Positions 49,972 to 57,593 of a DNA stretch of 64,000 nucleotides are shown piece after piece. Origin of the DNA: Jongsikchunia kroppenstedtii DSM 45133 (GTDB lineage: Bacteria; Actinomycetota; Actinomycetes; Mycobacteriales; Mycobacteriaceae); assembly GCF_000380485.1 (NCBI RefSeq), contig NZ_AQYG01000042.1, positions 62,001 to 126,000 of the forward strand, read 5' to 3'. The notes below the pieces were generated by a model. The model searched no databases, had not been told where the DNA came from, and saw only the letters and a program-made list of their open reading frames with translations. The stretch's first letter is position 1. Each line of letters opens with the position of its first letter. A program made the position numbers and the translations under genes.

Positions 49972-50042
49972 CTCAAACCGTGCTCATAGCGAGGGGCCGT
50001 GAACGTATCGTCCGCCGGACCTCGCTATGAGCACGGTTTGAG
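49972..50042. terminator. long perfect inverted repeat between convergent genes
   Basis: Two perfect 23-base arms (starting CTCAAACCG and ending CGGTTTGAG) are separated by 25 bases. The left arm begins ten bases after the stop at 49962. Probably a bidirectional terminator, although the arms are longer than usual. Confidence 0.75.
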
Positions 50043-50064
50043 CAACTCTTGAATCCAGCCCGCG

Positions 50065-50514
50065 TCAGTACATGTCGCACATGGTCAGAATCCGGGTCAC
50101 GACGACCGGGACGCCGAGTGCCGCGGCCAGCGCCCGCACGTCCGGCATCCGGTGTTTCATGGAATCCAGGCCGAATCGGCGCCACTTGCCCTCGATGATG
50201 GCGTGAATGGCGAAATCGTCGTGATTGCCCCAGTAGTGCTGCCGCGCGAAACCGGAACTCGTCCAGTGTTTTTCGTCGCCGCTCGGCTGCACGACGGCGA
50301 GCTTCTCCCGCACCACCAGGACGTAGGGGCCGTTGGGGAATTCGTTGTAGTACGTGCCCCGCGTGTCCTCGCCCGTCGGCAGCAGTCGTGGATCGATTCC
50401 ACCGGTCGCGCGAGACCCGATGAAGACGTGAGCGAGGGTTTCGTCGTGATCGGTCGCGAGCAGGTCGGGACCGGCCTCAGCCATCGCTGCCAGCCCCAGA
50501 GGTTCTGGTGGCAT
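50065..50514 (-). CDS. hypothetical protein
   Basis: 149 residues, soluble. I recognise no family. Notable stretches are YYNEFPNGPYVLVVREKLAVVQ and HYWGNHDDFAIHAIIEGKWRRFG, which suggest a beta-rich fold with conserved aromatic residues; the sequence ends TRILTMCDMY. ATG at 50484 (MAEAGPDLL) is an equally plausible start. It lies 60 bases from the FadD17 stop on the same strand and could be the last gene of that operon. Confidence 0.6.
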   Translation of the reverse strand: MPPEPLGLAAMAEAGPDLLATDHDETLAHVFIGSRATGGIDPRLLPTGEDTRGTYYNEFPNGPYVLVVREKLAVVQPSGDEKHWTSSGFARQHYWGNHDDFAIHAIIEGKWRRFGLDSMKHRMPDVRALAAALGVPVVVTRILTMCDMY

Positions 50515-50574
50515 GACTATTTCTACCGCACCGCGATCGCCGCCGGGGTGCCGCGCTGCCTGGCCGGATCGGTG

Positions 50575-52131
50575 CTACGCGGGAACGTAGCGTCGATCTG
50601 CAGTGAGCTGCCACCAGCCCGGACCGCCGGCGCCCTCGGCCTTCAGGACGCGCTTGAGCACCTTGAAGGTCTCCGTGCGCGGTAGATCGTCGGCGACGCG
50701 CACGAACTTCGGCCACTGCTTGGGGCCCAGGTCCGGCTGCGCGGCAAGGAAGTCGGCGAGATCATCGGGTGTCAGGCCGTCAGCGACGAGCGATGCCACC
50801 AGGTCGTCGCCGACCTCGGCGCGGACGCCGTAGACGGCGGACAACCGGATTCCGTCGTGCCGCATGAGAATCCGCTCGATCGGCCCGGTGCCCATGTTCT
50901 CGCCGTCGACGCGAACCCAGTCGCCCAGTCGGCCGGCGAAGTAGACATAGCCGTCGGCATCGACGTATCCGAGATCGCCGGAGTGGTACATGCCGCCGCG
51001 CATCCGCTCGGCGTCCGCCTCCGGATTGTTGTAGTAGCCCGTGAAAGCGCCCGCGCCGCCGGTGTTCACGAGCTCTCCGACCGCGGCCGACTCGTTGAGC
51101 AGCCGGCCGTCCGCGTCGAATTCGGCGATCGGGCAGGGCTCCCCGGTCTCAATGTCGAGGATCGCGTTGGGCGCCACCAGCGGACCCAGCGCCTCATCCG
51201 GGGTGTCCGGGGTGCGGGTGATGGCCACGCCGCCTTCGGTGGAGCCGAAACCGTCGACGATGCGGATACCGAACCGCCGGGCCATCGCGGACAGATCGCC
51301 GGGGGCCGCCTCGTTGCCGTACATGATCTTCAGCGGATTGTCGGCGTCGTCGGGCTGCTCGGGAGTCGCCAGGATGTAGGCGAGCGGCTTGCCGACGTAG
51401 TTCGCGTAGGTGGCGTTGTACTTGCGGATATCCGGCAGCCAGCCGGACGCGGAGAACTTGCGGCGCAACGCGATCGACGCCCCGGCGGCGACTGCCACCA
51501 CCCAACCGGCGATCAGCGCGTTCGAGTGGAACATCGGCATCGCCAGGAATGCGGTGTCGGCCGGACCGAGCCCGAACCGCTGCGAGAGCATCTCACCGGC
51601 CGCCGCGAACTTGGCGTGATCGCACTGCACGGCCTTCGGGTCGCCGCTGGTGCCGGAGGTGAAGATGAGGGTGAACAGCTGTCGTGGGTCGGTGTCCGGA
51701 AACCGCACCGGCGCATCGGAGTTGTGATCGAGCGCGGCCTGCCATTCCGGTGAGTCGACGTTCAGCACATCGACGCCGGTGACGCCGTCGAGCAGGTCGG
51801 CCGTGGCATCCTCGACGATCACCAACTGGCAGTCGGCGGTGGCCATGTCGGCCGTCAGGGCCGCGCCGCGGCGGGTCGGGTTGAGTCCGACGAGCACCAG
51901 CGACTCCATCGCGGCGGCCGCGAGCAGATAGCTGAACTCGGGGATGTTGCCGAGCAGCACCGCCACGTGCGGCGGGCGGTCGACGTCGAGACGCGCGGCC
52001 ACCGCCGCCCCGCGAACGGCCGAGAGCCGCAGGTGTTCTCGCCAGCTGACGAAGTCGTCCTCGAAGTACAGTCCCCGGTCGTCGACGTCGGCCAGCGGCG
52101 CCAGCAGCTGCGAGACGGTGGTGCGCGACAC
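50575..52131 (-). CDS. fadD17: steroid side-chain acyl-CoA ligase FadD17
   Basis: 518 residues. ANL-family ligase with loop IFTSGTSGDPKAV at residues 156-168, GSTEGGVAITR, YHSGDLGYVDADGYVYFAGR and ETFKVLKRVL near the end. Biochemical work on the M. tuberculosis enzyme assigns it to sterols with a shortened C5 side chain. The gene follows fadE27 by five bases in the order fadE26-fadE27-fadD17, the same as M. tuberculosis Rv3504-Rv3506. Start at 52131 has no clear strong site, consistent with coupling to fadE27. Confidence 0.9.
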   Translation of the reverse strand: MSRTTVSQLLAPLADVDDRGLYFEDDFVSWREHLRLSAVRGAAVAARLDVDRPPHVAVLLGNIPEFSYLLAAAAMESLVLVGLNPTRRGAALTADMATADCQLVIVEDATADLLDGVTGVDVLNVDSPEWQAALDHNSDAPVRFPDTDPRQLFTLIFTSGTSGDPKAVQCDHAKFAAAGEMLSQRFGLGPADTAFLAMPMFHSNALIAGWVVAVAAGASIALRRKFSASGWLPDIRKYNATYANYVGKPLAYILATPEQPDDADNPLKIMYGNEAAPGDLSAMARRFGIRIVDGFGSTEGGVAITRTPDTPDEALGPLVAPNAILDIETGEPCPIAEFDADGRLLNESAAVGELVNTGGAGAFTGYYNNPEADAERMRGGMYHSGDLGYVDADGYVYFAGRLGDWVRVDGENMGTGPIERILMRHDGIRLSAVYGVRAEVGDDLVASLVADGLTPDDLADFLAAQPDLGPKQWPKFVRVADDLPRTETFKVLKRVLKAEGAGGPGWWQLTADRRYVPA

Positions 52132-52136
52132 CGTGA

Positions 52137-53246
52137 TCAGGCGGGTTCGGCGGCGAGCTGGGCGCCCAGACGCCGCAGGTGCGCGGTGCCGGAGCCGAGG
52201 CTGAACTCGTTCTGCTTGGCGGCCAGGAAGTATCGGTGCACCGGATGGTCGGTGTCGATACCGACGCCGCCGTGCACATGCACGGTGGTGTGCGCGACCC
52301 GATGGCCGGCGTCGGCGGCCCAGAACTTGGCAGTCGCCAGTTCCTTGTCCGCGCTGCCGTTTTCGCCGAGCAGCCAGGCGGCCTGCAGCGTGGTCAGTTT
52401 GAGTCCGCGGACATCGATGTAGCCGTCTGCCAGCCGCTGCGCCACAGCCTGGAACGAACCGATCTTCTTGCCGAACTGCTCGCGTTCGCGACCGTAGGTC
52501 GCGGTCAGCGCGAGGGCCTGCTCGAGGACACCGGTCTGGTCGGCGCAGAGCGCGAGCGTCAGGCGATCGACCACGAAGCCGTTGGTCTCGGCACCGCCGA
52601 GGATCCGCGAATCATCCAGGGACACACCGGACAGCTCGACCGTCGCTGCCGAGGTCAGGCCGGTCACCCGGGTCGGGGTGATGGTGACGCCGGCGTCGCC
52701 GGGCAGCACGATGAACACCCGCGGGCCGTCCGGGCCGTGGGCGCTGACCAGCAGGCCGTCGGCGACGTCGGCGTAGGCGACCTCCACCTTGGTGCCGTCC
52801 AGCCGCCAGCCGCCGTCGACGGGCCGGGCGGTGGTGGCCGGGTTGTGCGGGTCGTCGTTCAGGTCTTCATCGACGGCGACCGCGAACACTTTGGCGCCGG
52901 TGCCGATGTCCGGGAGCCACTCGCCCTTCTGGGCATCGCTGCCGAATCGGGCGATGGCCGGTGCGGCGACGATTGCGGTGGCGCCGAACGGGACTCGGGC
53001 GAGCGCGCGGCCGAGTTCTTCGGCGACGGCGCAGTTCTCCACCACGCCCAGCTCGCTGCCGCCGTGGGCCTCGGCGATCTCGATGCCCAGCAGGCCGGAT
53101 CCGGCCAGCTGCGCCCAGAGGGCGTCATCGAAGACGCGTGGCGCCTTCTCGAGTTCGAGCAGGCGGTCGGTGGTCACCAGCTTGCCGGCGATGTCGCGGG
53201 CCAGTCCGGCGAGCGCGGTGGCCTCTTCGGTGAGAGAGAAGTCCAT
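52137..53246 (-). CDS. fadE27: acyl-CoA dehydrogenase subunit FadE27 (ChsE5)
   Basis: 369 residues. Matches the remembered M. tuberculosis FadE27 in many stretches, for example VVENCAVAEELG, YGREREQFGKKIGSFQAVAQRLADGYIDVRGLKLT (quoted as IGSFQAVAQRLADGYID) and VHVHGGVGIDTDHPVHRYFLAA. It forms an alpha2beta2 dehydrogenase with FadE26 that starts beta-oxidation of the C8 side chain of 3-oxo-cholest-4-en-26-oyl-CoA. This subunit lacks the catalytic base. Short spacing (35 bases) to fadE26 and five bases to fadD17 shows a three-gene operon. Confidence 0.93.
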   Translation of the reverse strand: MDFSLTEEATALAGLARDIAGKLVTTDRLLELEKAPRVFDDALWAQLAGSGLLGIEIAEAHGGSELGVVENCAVAEELGRALARVPFGATAIVAAPAIARFGSDAQKGEWLPDIGTGAKVFAVAVDEDLNDDPHNPATTARPVDGGWRLDGTKVEVAYADVADGLLVSAHGPDGPRVFIVLPGDAGVTITPTRVTGLTSAATVELSGVSLDDSRILGGAETNGFVVDRLTLALCADQTGVLEQALALTATYGREREQFGKKIGSFQAVAQRLADGYIDVRGLKLTTLQAAWLLGENGSADKELATAKFWAADAGHRVAHTTVHVHGGVGIDTDHPVHRYFLAAKQNEFSLGSGTAHLRRLGAQLAAEPA

Positions 53247-53280
53247 GAGAGTCAGTCCTTTTGAGTGAAGAGGGGCGCGA

Positions 53281-54465
53281 TTACCGGGCGGCCGGGGGCT
53301 GGCCGAGCGCCATCATGGCGATGATGTCGCGCTGCACCTCGTTGGTGCCGCCGCCGAAGGTCAGGATCAGTGAGGACCGGTGGAACCGCTCCAGCCGACC
53401 GGCCAGATGCGAGCCGGGGGCGCCGCGGCGCAGGGTCGCGGTCGGGCCGACGACCTCCATCAGCAACCGGTAGGCCTCGGTGGCGAACTCGGTGCCGAAC
53501 ACCTTGGTCGCCGACGCGTCGGCCGGAGTGGGGGACGAGCCCGCCGCCTCCGACGCGATCTTCCAGTTGATGAGCTTGAGGAATTCGACCTTGGCATGCA
53601 CCTTGGCCAGGTTCAGCTGCACCCACTCGGCGTCGATGACGCGCTGGCCGCGGGCGTCCTTGGTGTTCTGCGCCCATTCGATGGTCTCGCGCAGTGCGGT
53701 CTGGATCGGCGCCGCGCTGCACAGCGCCACGCGCTCGTTGTTGAGCTGGTTGGTGACCAGCGGCCAGCCGCCGTTGAGGCCGCCGACCAGAGCCGACGAC
53801 GGCACGCGCACATCCTGGTAGTAGGTGGCGCTGGTGTCGACACCGGACATGGTGTGCACTTCGGTGTAGCTGAAGCCCTCCGAGGAGGTCGGCACGATCA
53901 GCATCGAGATGCCCTTGTGCTTCTTGGCCTCCGGGTCGGTGCGCACGGCGAGCCAGATGTAGTCGGCGTACTTGATCAGCGACGTCCACATCTTCTGGCC
54001 GTTGATGACGAAGTCGTCGCCGTCTGGGACCGCCGAGGTGCGCAGCGACGCGAGGTCGGTGCCGGCGCCCGGCTCGGAGTAGCCGATCGAGAAGTGGATC
54101 TCGCCGGCTGCGATACCCGGCAGGAACTTCTGCTTCTGCTCCTCGGTGCCGAAATGCATGATCGTCGGCGCGACCGAGTTGATCGTCAGGAACGGCACCG
54201 GCACGCCGGCGATGGCCGCCTCGTCCGTGAAGATCAGCTGATCCATCATCGGTCGGGCCTGGCCGCCGTACTGCTCGGGCCAGCCCAGGGCCAGCCAGCC
54301 GTCCCGGCCGAGATCGCGGACGATCTCCCGGTAGGTATTGCCTTCGCCGTATTCGCCGCTGTCCGAAGCCATGGCCTCGCGGCGTTCGGGCGTCATCAGC
54401 TTCTCGAAGTAGGCGCGTAGCTCTTGGCGCAGCGCCTGTTGTTCGTCGGTGTACGCGATGCGCAT
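53281..54465 (-). CDS. fadE26: acyl-CoA dehydrogenase catalytic subunit FadE26 (ChsE4)
   Basis: 394 residues from ATG at 54465 (GGGAG ahead). The sequence follows M. tuberculosis FadE26 closely: TPERREA, GWPEQYGGQ, FTDEAAIAGVPVPFLTINSVAPTI, GYSEPGAGTDLASLR (flavin/substrate loop, about 128-142) and TFGGGTNEVQRDII. The catalytic Glu is at residue 244 in NNERVAL, as the known base Glu247 of ChsE4; the classical Glu position at the C-terminus is Gly. With FadE27 it oxidises the full-length sterol side-chain acyl-CoA. First gene of fadE26-fadE27-fadD17, divergent from fdxD with a KstR box between. Confidence 0.95.
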   Translation of the reverse strand: MRIAYTDEQQALRQELRAYFEKLMTPERREAMASDSGEYGEGNTYREIVRDLGRDGWLALGWPEQYGGQARPMMDQLIFTDEAAIAGVPVPFLTINSVAPTIMHFGTEEQKQKFLPGIAAGEIHFSIGYSEPGAGTDLASLRTSAVPDGDDFVINGQKMWTSLIKYADYIWLAVRTDPEAKKHKGISMLIVPTSSEGFSYTEVHTMSGVDTSATYYQDVRVPSSALVGGLNGGWPLVTNQLNNERVALCSAAPIQTALRETIEWAQNTKDARGQRVIDAEWVQLNLAKVHAKVEFLKLINWKIASEAAGSSPTPADASATKVFGTEFATEAYRLLMEVVGPTATLRRGAPGSHLAGRLERFHRSSLILTFGGGTNEVQRDIIAMMALGQPPAAR

Positions 54466-54550
54466 GTGAAGCTCCCAGTTGATTCGAACCCGTGAGACGA
54501 TGGATGGTGATGCAACACACGCCGACATACGGGTCGGTGTGGCGCGCCTC

Positions 54551-54564
54551 TATAACACGTTCTA
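54551..54564. promoter_or_regulatory. KstR box (fadE26 / fdxD)
   Basis: TATAACACGTTCTA matches TnnAACnnGTTnnA fully. It is 86 bases ahead of fadE26 and 56 bases ahead of fdxD, in the middle of the divergent region. Confidence 0.82.
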
Positions 54565-54619
54565 GCGTGTTGGGTAGTGCCCCGTCAATCGGGCGGGGCC
54601 CGAGCGGGAAGGTCGTCAA

Positions 54620-54811
54620 ATGCGTATCAAAGCCGACTTCGATCTCTGTGAGTCCAATGCCATCTGCGTCGGCATGGCCCCCGACGTGTTTGACCTCGAC
54701 GACAACGACTACCTGGTCATCCTGCAGGAGGAAGTTCCCGCCGACCGTGTCGACGAGCTGCGTCAGGTCGTCGCCAACTGCCCCAAGTCGGCGCTGTCGC
54801 TCGAGGAGTGA
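54620..54811 (+). CDS. fdxD: [3Fe-4S] ferredoxin FdxD
   Basis: 63 residues. Cluster ligands Cys10, Cys16 and Cys54 (CESNAIC and NCPKSAL) with the second canonical Cys missing and Asn13 in its place, the usual pattern of actinobacterial 3Fe-4S ferredoxins that feed P450s. The gene lies between fadE26 and hsd4A as Rv3503c does. Likely electron donor for a sterol-side-chain P450, but neither CYP125 nor CYP142 is in this window; the CYP102-like protein at 41318 is a further possible client. The start ATG follows GAAGG. Confidence 0.9.
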   Translation: MRIKADFDLCESNAICVGMAPDVFDLDDNDYLVILQEEVPADRVDELRQVVANCPKSALSLEE

Positions 54812-54858
54812 GCCGGCGGCCCATGAACTGGGTCGACCGCCCCGATTGGACGCAAAGT

Positions 54859-54872
54859 AGGAACAAGTTCTA
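54859..54872. promoter_or_regulatory. degenerate KstR-like box before hsd4A
   Basis: AGGAACAAGTTCTA keeps AAC-NN-GTT but lacks the leading T (the right arm GTTCTA is intact). It is 40 bases ahead of the hsd4A start and could give hsd4A its own promoter control. Confidence 0.5.
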
Positions 54873-54912
54873 GTCTGCTCTTCGAGCGCACGACGTGAGG
54901 GAGAGCACACTG

Positions 54913-55800
54913 ATGAGCGATTTGTCCGGACGGGTAGCGGTAGTCACCGGAGCCGGCGCGGGCCTCGGCCGTGCCGAGGCCATCGGCCTGGGCCAGCTGG
55001 GCGCCACGGTGGTCGTCAACGACCTGGCGGGCGCGCTGGACAAGAGCGACGTGCTCGACCAGATCGCCGCGGTCGGCGGCAAGGGAGTCGCCGTGGCCGG
55101 TGACATCTCCGATTCGAACACTGCGACGGCGATCATGACGGCGGCCACCGAGCACGGCGGTCTCGACATCGTCATGAACAACGCGGGCGTCACCCGCGAC
55201 AAGATGCTTTTCAACATGTCCGACGACGAGTGGGACCTGGTCATGAAGGTCCATCTGCGCGGTCATTTCCTGCTCACCCGCAATGCGGCGACCTACTGGC
55301 GCGCGCAGTCCAAGGCGGCCGGCGCACCGGTCTACGGCCGCATCATCAACACGTCCTCGGAGGCCGGCCTGCTCGGCCCGGCCGGCCAGGCCAACTACGG
55401 CGCCGCCAAGGCGGGCATCACGGCGCTGACGCTGTCTGCGGCGCGCGCCCTGAGTCAGTACGGTGTGCGCGCCAACGCGATCTGCCCGCGCGCTCGAACC
55501 GCGATGACCGAGAACGTCTTCGGCGATGCGCCGACCGATGGCATCGATCCGTTGTCCACCGACCACGTCGTCACGCTCGTGCAGTATCTGGCCAGTCCGG
55601 AGTCGGCCAACGTGACCGGACAGGTCTTCGTCGTCTACGGTCCACAGGTGACTCTGATGGCCGCGCCAACGGTTGCCCAACGGTTTGCCGCGGACGGTGA
55701 CGCCTGGGACCGCGAGGCCCTATCCGATGCTTTGACCAGCTATTTTTCTGAGCGCGACCTAGAGGAAGGCTTTTCCGCAAAGGCAGCGCTCGCGGATTGA
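54913..55800 (+). CDS. hsd4A: 17beta-hydroxysteroid dehydrogenase / 3-hydroxyacyl-CoA dehydrogenase Hsd4A
   Basis: 295 residues, classical SDR. Cofactor loop VVTGAGAGLGRAEAIGL at about residues 9-25, NNAGVTRDKM, catalytic Ser in NTSSEAGL and Tyr-Lys in NYGAAKAG. Hsd4A oxidises 17-hydroxyl groups and the 22-hydroxyacyl-CoA of the sterol side chain (known from mycobacterial strains). Start ATG at 54913 has AGGGAGAG nine bases ahead; GTG at 54895 is less likely. It stands between fdxD and yrbE4A, as Rv3502c does, and probably joins the mce4 operon, though a palindrome at 55831 lies in the 146-base gap that follows. Confidence 0.92.
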   Translation: MSDLSGRVAVVTGAGAGLGRAEAIGLGQLGATVVVNDLAGALDKSDVLDQIAAVGGKGVAVAGDISDSNTATAIMTAATEHGGLDIVMNNAGVTRDKMLFNMSDDEWDLVMKVHLRGHFLLTRNAATYWRAQSKAAGAPVYGRIINTSSEAGLLGPAGQANYGAAKAGITALTLSAARALSQYGVRANAICPRARTAMTENVFGDAPTDGIDPLSTDHVVTLVQYLASPESANVTGQVFVVYGPQVTLMAAPTVAQRFAADGDAWDREALSDALTSYFSERDLEEGFSAKAALAD

Positions 55801-55830
55801 TGGCCGGGTACTATCTTTTCAGAATCAGCC

Positions 55831-55848
55831 ACCAAGCACTTGCTTGGT
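55831..55848. promoter_or_regulatory. palindromic operator before yrbE4A, KstR2-like
   Basis: ACCAAGCA-CT-TGCTTGGT has perfect eight-base arms. Its first 14 bases, ACCAAGCACTTGCT, fit the KstR2 consensus AnCAAGnnCTTGnT at each fixed position, and the outer arms match the operator before echA (30254). It is 98 bases ahead of yrbE4A. Confidence 0.7.
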
Positions 55849-55946
55849 TTTGACGCGCCTAGGCGAGTTGGACACATGTTAAGTTTGCCAGGCGGTAGGC
55901 GCGGGACACGTCCGTCGTTCGTATTCACCGGTGTAAGGAGTGGTGC

Positions 55947-56711
55947 GTGAGTTCCAGGCTTGCCACGCCGTTCGAAGCCGCCGGTGATTTCGTTGCGTTG
56001 GGTGTGGACGCGGCACGCGCGTTGCTGCGTCGGCCGTTTCAGATGCGCGAGACGGTCGAGCAGAGCTGGGCCATCGCCCGCGTATCCATGGTCCCGACCG
56101 TCCTGGTCGCGATCCCCTTCACCGTTCTGGTCAGCTTCACCCTGAACATCCTGCTGCGCGAGATCGGCGCGCAGGACCTCTCGGGCGCGGGTGCCGCGCT
56201 CGGCACCATCACGCAGATCGGCCCGATCGTCACCGTGCTGATCGTCGCCGGTGCCGGCGCCACGGCCATCTGCGCCGACCTCGGCGCCCGGACCATCCGC
56301 GAGGAGATCGACGCGCTGCAGGTGCTCGGCATCGACCCGATCCACCGGCTGGTGGTTCCCCGCGTCATCGCGTCGACCCTGGTGGCCGTGCTGCTCAACA
56401 GCCTCGTCTGCACCATCGGCCTGGGCGGCGGCTTCGTCTTCTCGGTCTACCTGCAGGACGTCAACCCCGGCGCATTCATCGCCAACCTGACGCTGCTGAC
56501 CGGGCTTCCGGAGCTCGTCATCTCAATGGTCAAGGCCGCACTGTTCGGCCTATTCGCCGGACTCGTCGGCTGCTACCGCGGCCTGCACGTCAAGGGCGGC
56601 GCCAAGGGCGTCGGCGACGCGGTCAACGAGACCGTCGTCTATTCGTTCATGGCGCTGTTCGTGGTGAACGTCGTCGTCACCGCAGTCGGCCTGAAAGCGA
56701 CGGCCGGATGA
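55947..56711 (+). CDS. yrbE4A: Mce4 transporter permease YrbE4A
   Basis: 254 residues, MlaE-family permease of the Mce4 sterol import system in the cytoplasmic membrane. Five to six hydrophobic segments; the conserved cytoplasmic coupling loop is ARTIREEIDALQVLGIDPI near residue 112-130, the site expected to contact the ATPase MceG. GTG start with AAGGAG eight bases ahead. Adjacent to yrbE4B and the six mce4 genes in the fixed order known for all mce operons. Mutation of the homologues abolishes cholesterol uptake in mycobacteria and rhodococci. Confidence 0.94.
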   Translation: MSSRLATPFEAAGDFVALGVDAARALLRRPFQMRETVEQSWAIARVSMVPTVLVAIPFTVLVSFTLNILLREIGAQDLSGAGAALGTITQIGPIVTVLIVAGAGATAICADLGARTIREEIDALQVLGIDPIHRLVVPRVIASTLVAVLLNSLVCTIGLGGGFVFSVYLQDVNPGAFIANLTLLTGLPELVISMVKAALFGLFAGLVGCYRGLHVKGGAKGVGDAVNETVVYSFMALFVVNVVVTAVGLKATAG

Positions 56712-56739
56712 GCCGGCCGCAGCCGGTGGGGGCTGACAC

Positions 56740-57591
56740 ATGATTCTTCCGCAGACGGTGCGACTACGCTCTGGCCGTGTGGCGGCCAAGAAGTTCGGCC
56801 AGGCCTGGAACAAGGTCGGCGATCAGGCGTTCTTCTACTGGGACGCACTTGTCGCCATTCCACGCGCGGTACGTCAGTACAAGCGCGAGACGCTGCGACT
56901 GATCGCCGAAATCTCGATGGGCTCAGGCGCTTTGGCGATGATCGGCGGCACCGTCGTGGTCGTCGGCTTCCTCACCCTGTTCACCGGCGGCACCATCGCC
57001 GTCCAGGGCTACAGCTCGCTTGCCAACATCGGCGTCGAGGCACTGACCGGCTTCTTCTCGGCATTCATCAACGTGCGCATCGCCGTTCCGGTCATCGCCG
57101 GCATCGGCCTGGCCGCGACGATCGGCGCCGGCGCCACCGCGCAGCTCGGGGCCATGCGGGTCAGCGAGGAGATCGACGCGCTCGAATCGATGTCGATCGC
57201 GTCGGTCCCGTACCTCGTGAGCACGCGGATCGTGGCCGGCATGATCGCGATCATCCCCCTGTATTCGCTTGCGGCCGTTGCCTCTTTTCTCGCCAGCCGA
57301 TTCGCGACCGTGTGGCTCTACGGGCAGTCGGGCGGCGTGTACGACCACTACTTCGACACCTTCCTGATACCGAGCGACATCCTGTGGTCGTTCGTGCAGG
57401 CCATCTGTATGGCGGTCGCCGTCATGCTGATTCACACCTACTACGGCTACAACGCCAGCGGCGGCCCGGTCGGCGTGGGCATCGCGGTCGGTAACGCCGT
57501 GCGCGCCTCGCTCGTGGTCGTCGTCTGCATCACGCTCTTCTTGTCGCTCGCCATCTATGGCGTCGACGGAAAGTTCAACCTGTCGGGGTAG
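56740..57591 (+). CDS. yrbE4B: Mce4 transporter permease YrbE4B
   Basis: 283 residues, partner of YrbE4A. It starts with a cytoplasmic section ending AIPRAVRQYKRETLRLIAEISMGSGA and has transmembrane segments AMIGGTVVVVGFLTLF, VPVIAGIGLAATIGAG, IAGMIAIIPLYSLAAVASFL-like and a final IYG segment. The coupling loop is MRVSEEIDALESMSIASVPYL. The 28-base gap after yrbE4A and two-base gap before mce4A show one operon. No ATPase gene (mkl/mceG) is present; in related bacteria one shared gene elsewhere serves all Mce systems. Confidence 0.94.
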   Translation: MILPQTVRLRSGRVAAKKFGQAWNKVGDQAFFYWDALVAIPRAVRQYKRETLRLIAEISMGSGALAMIGGTVVVVGFLTLFTGGTIAVQGYSSLANIGVEALTGFFSAFINVRIAVPVIAGIGLAATIGAGATAQLGAMRVSEEIDALESMSIASVPYLVSTRIVAGMIAIIPLYSLAAVASFLASRFATVWLYGQSGGVYDHYFDTFLIPSDILWSFVQAICMAVAVMLIHTYYGYNASGGPVGVGIAVGNAVRASLVVVVCITLFLSLAIYGVDGKFNLSG

Positions 57592-57593
57592 GC

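Noticed and set aside
52179-54420. Long plus-strand frames opposite fadE27 and fadE26
   Set aside because: Antisense shadows of two well-identified acyl-CoA dehydrogenase genes; no conserved protein features.
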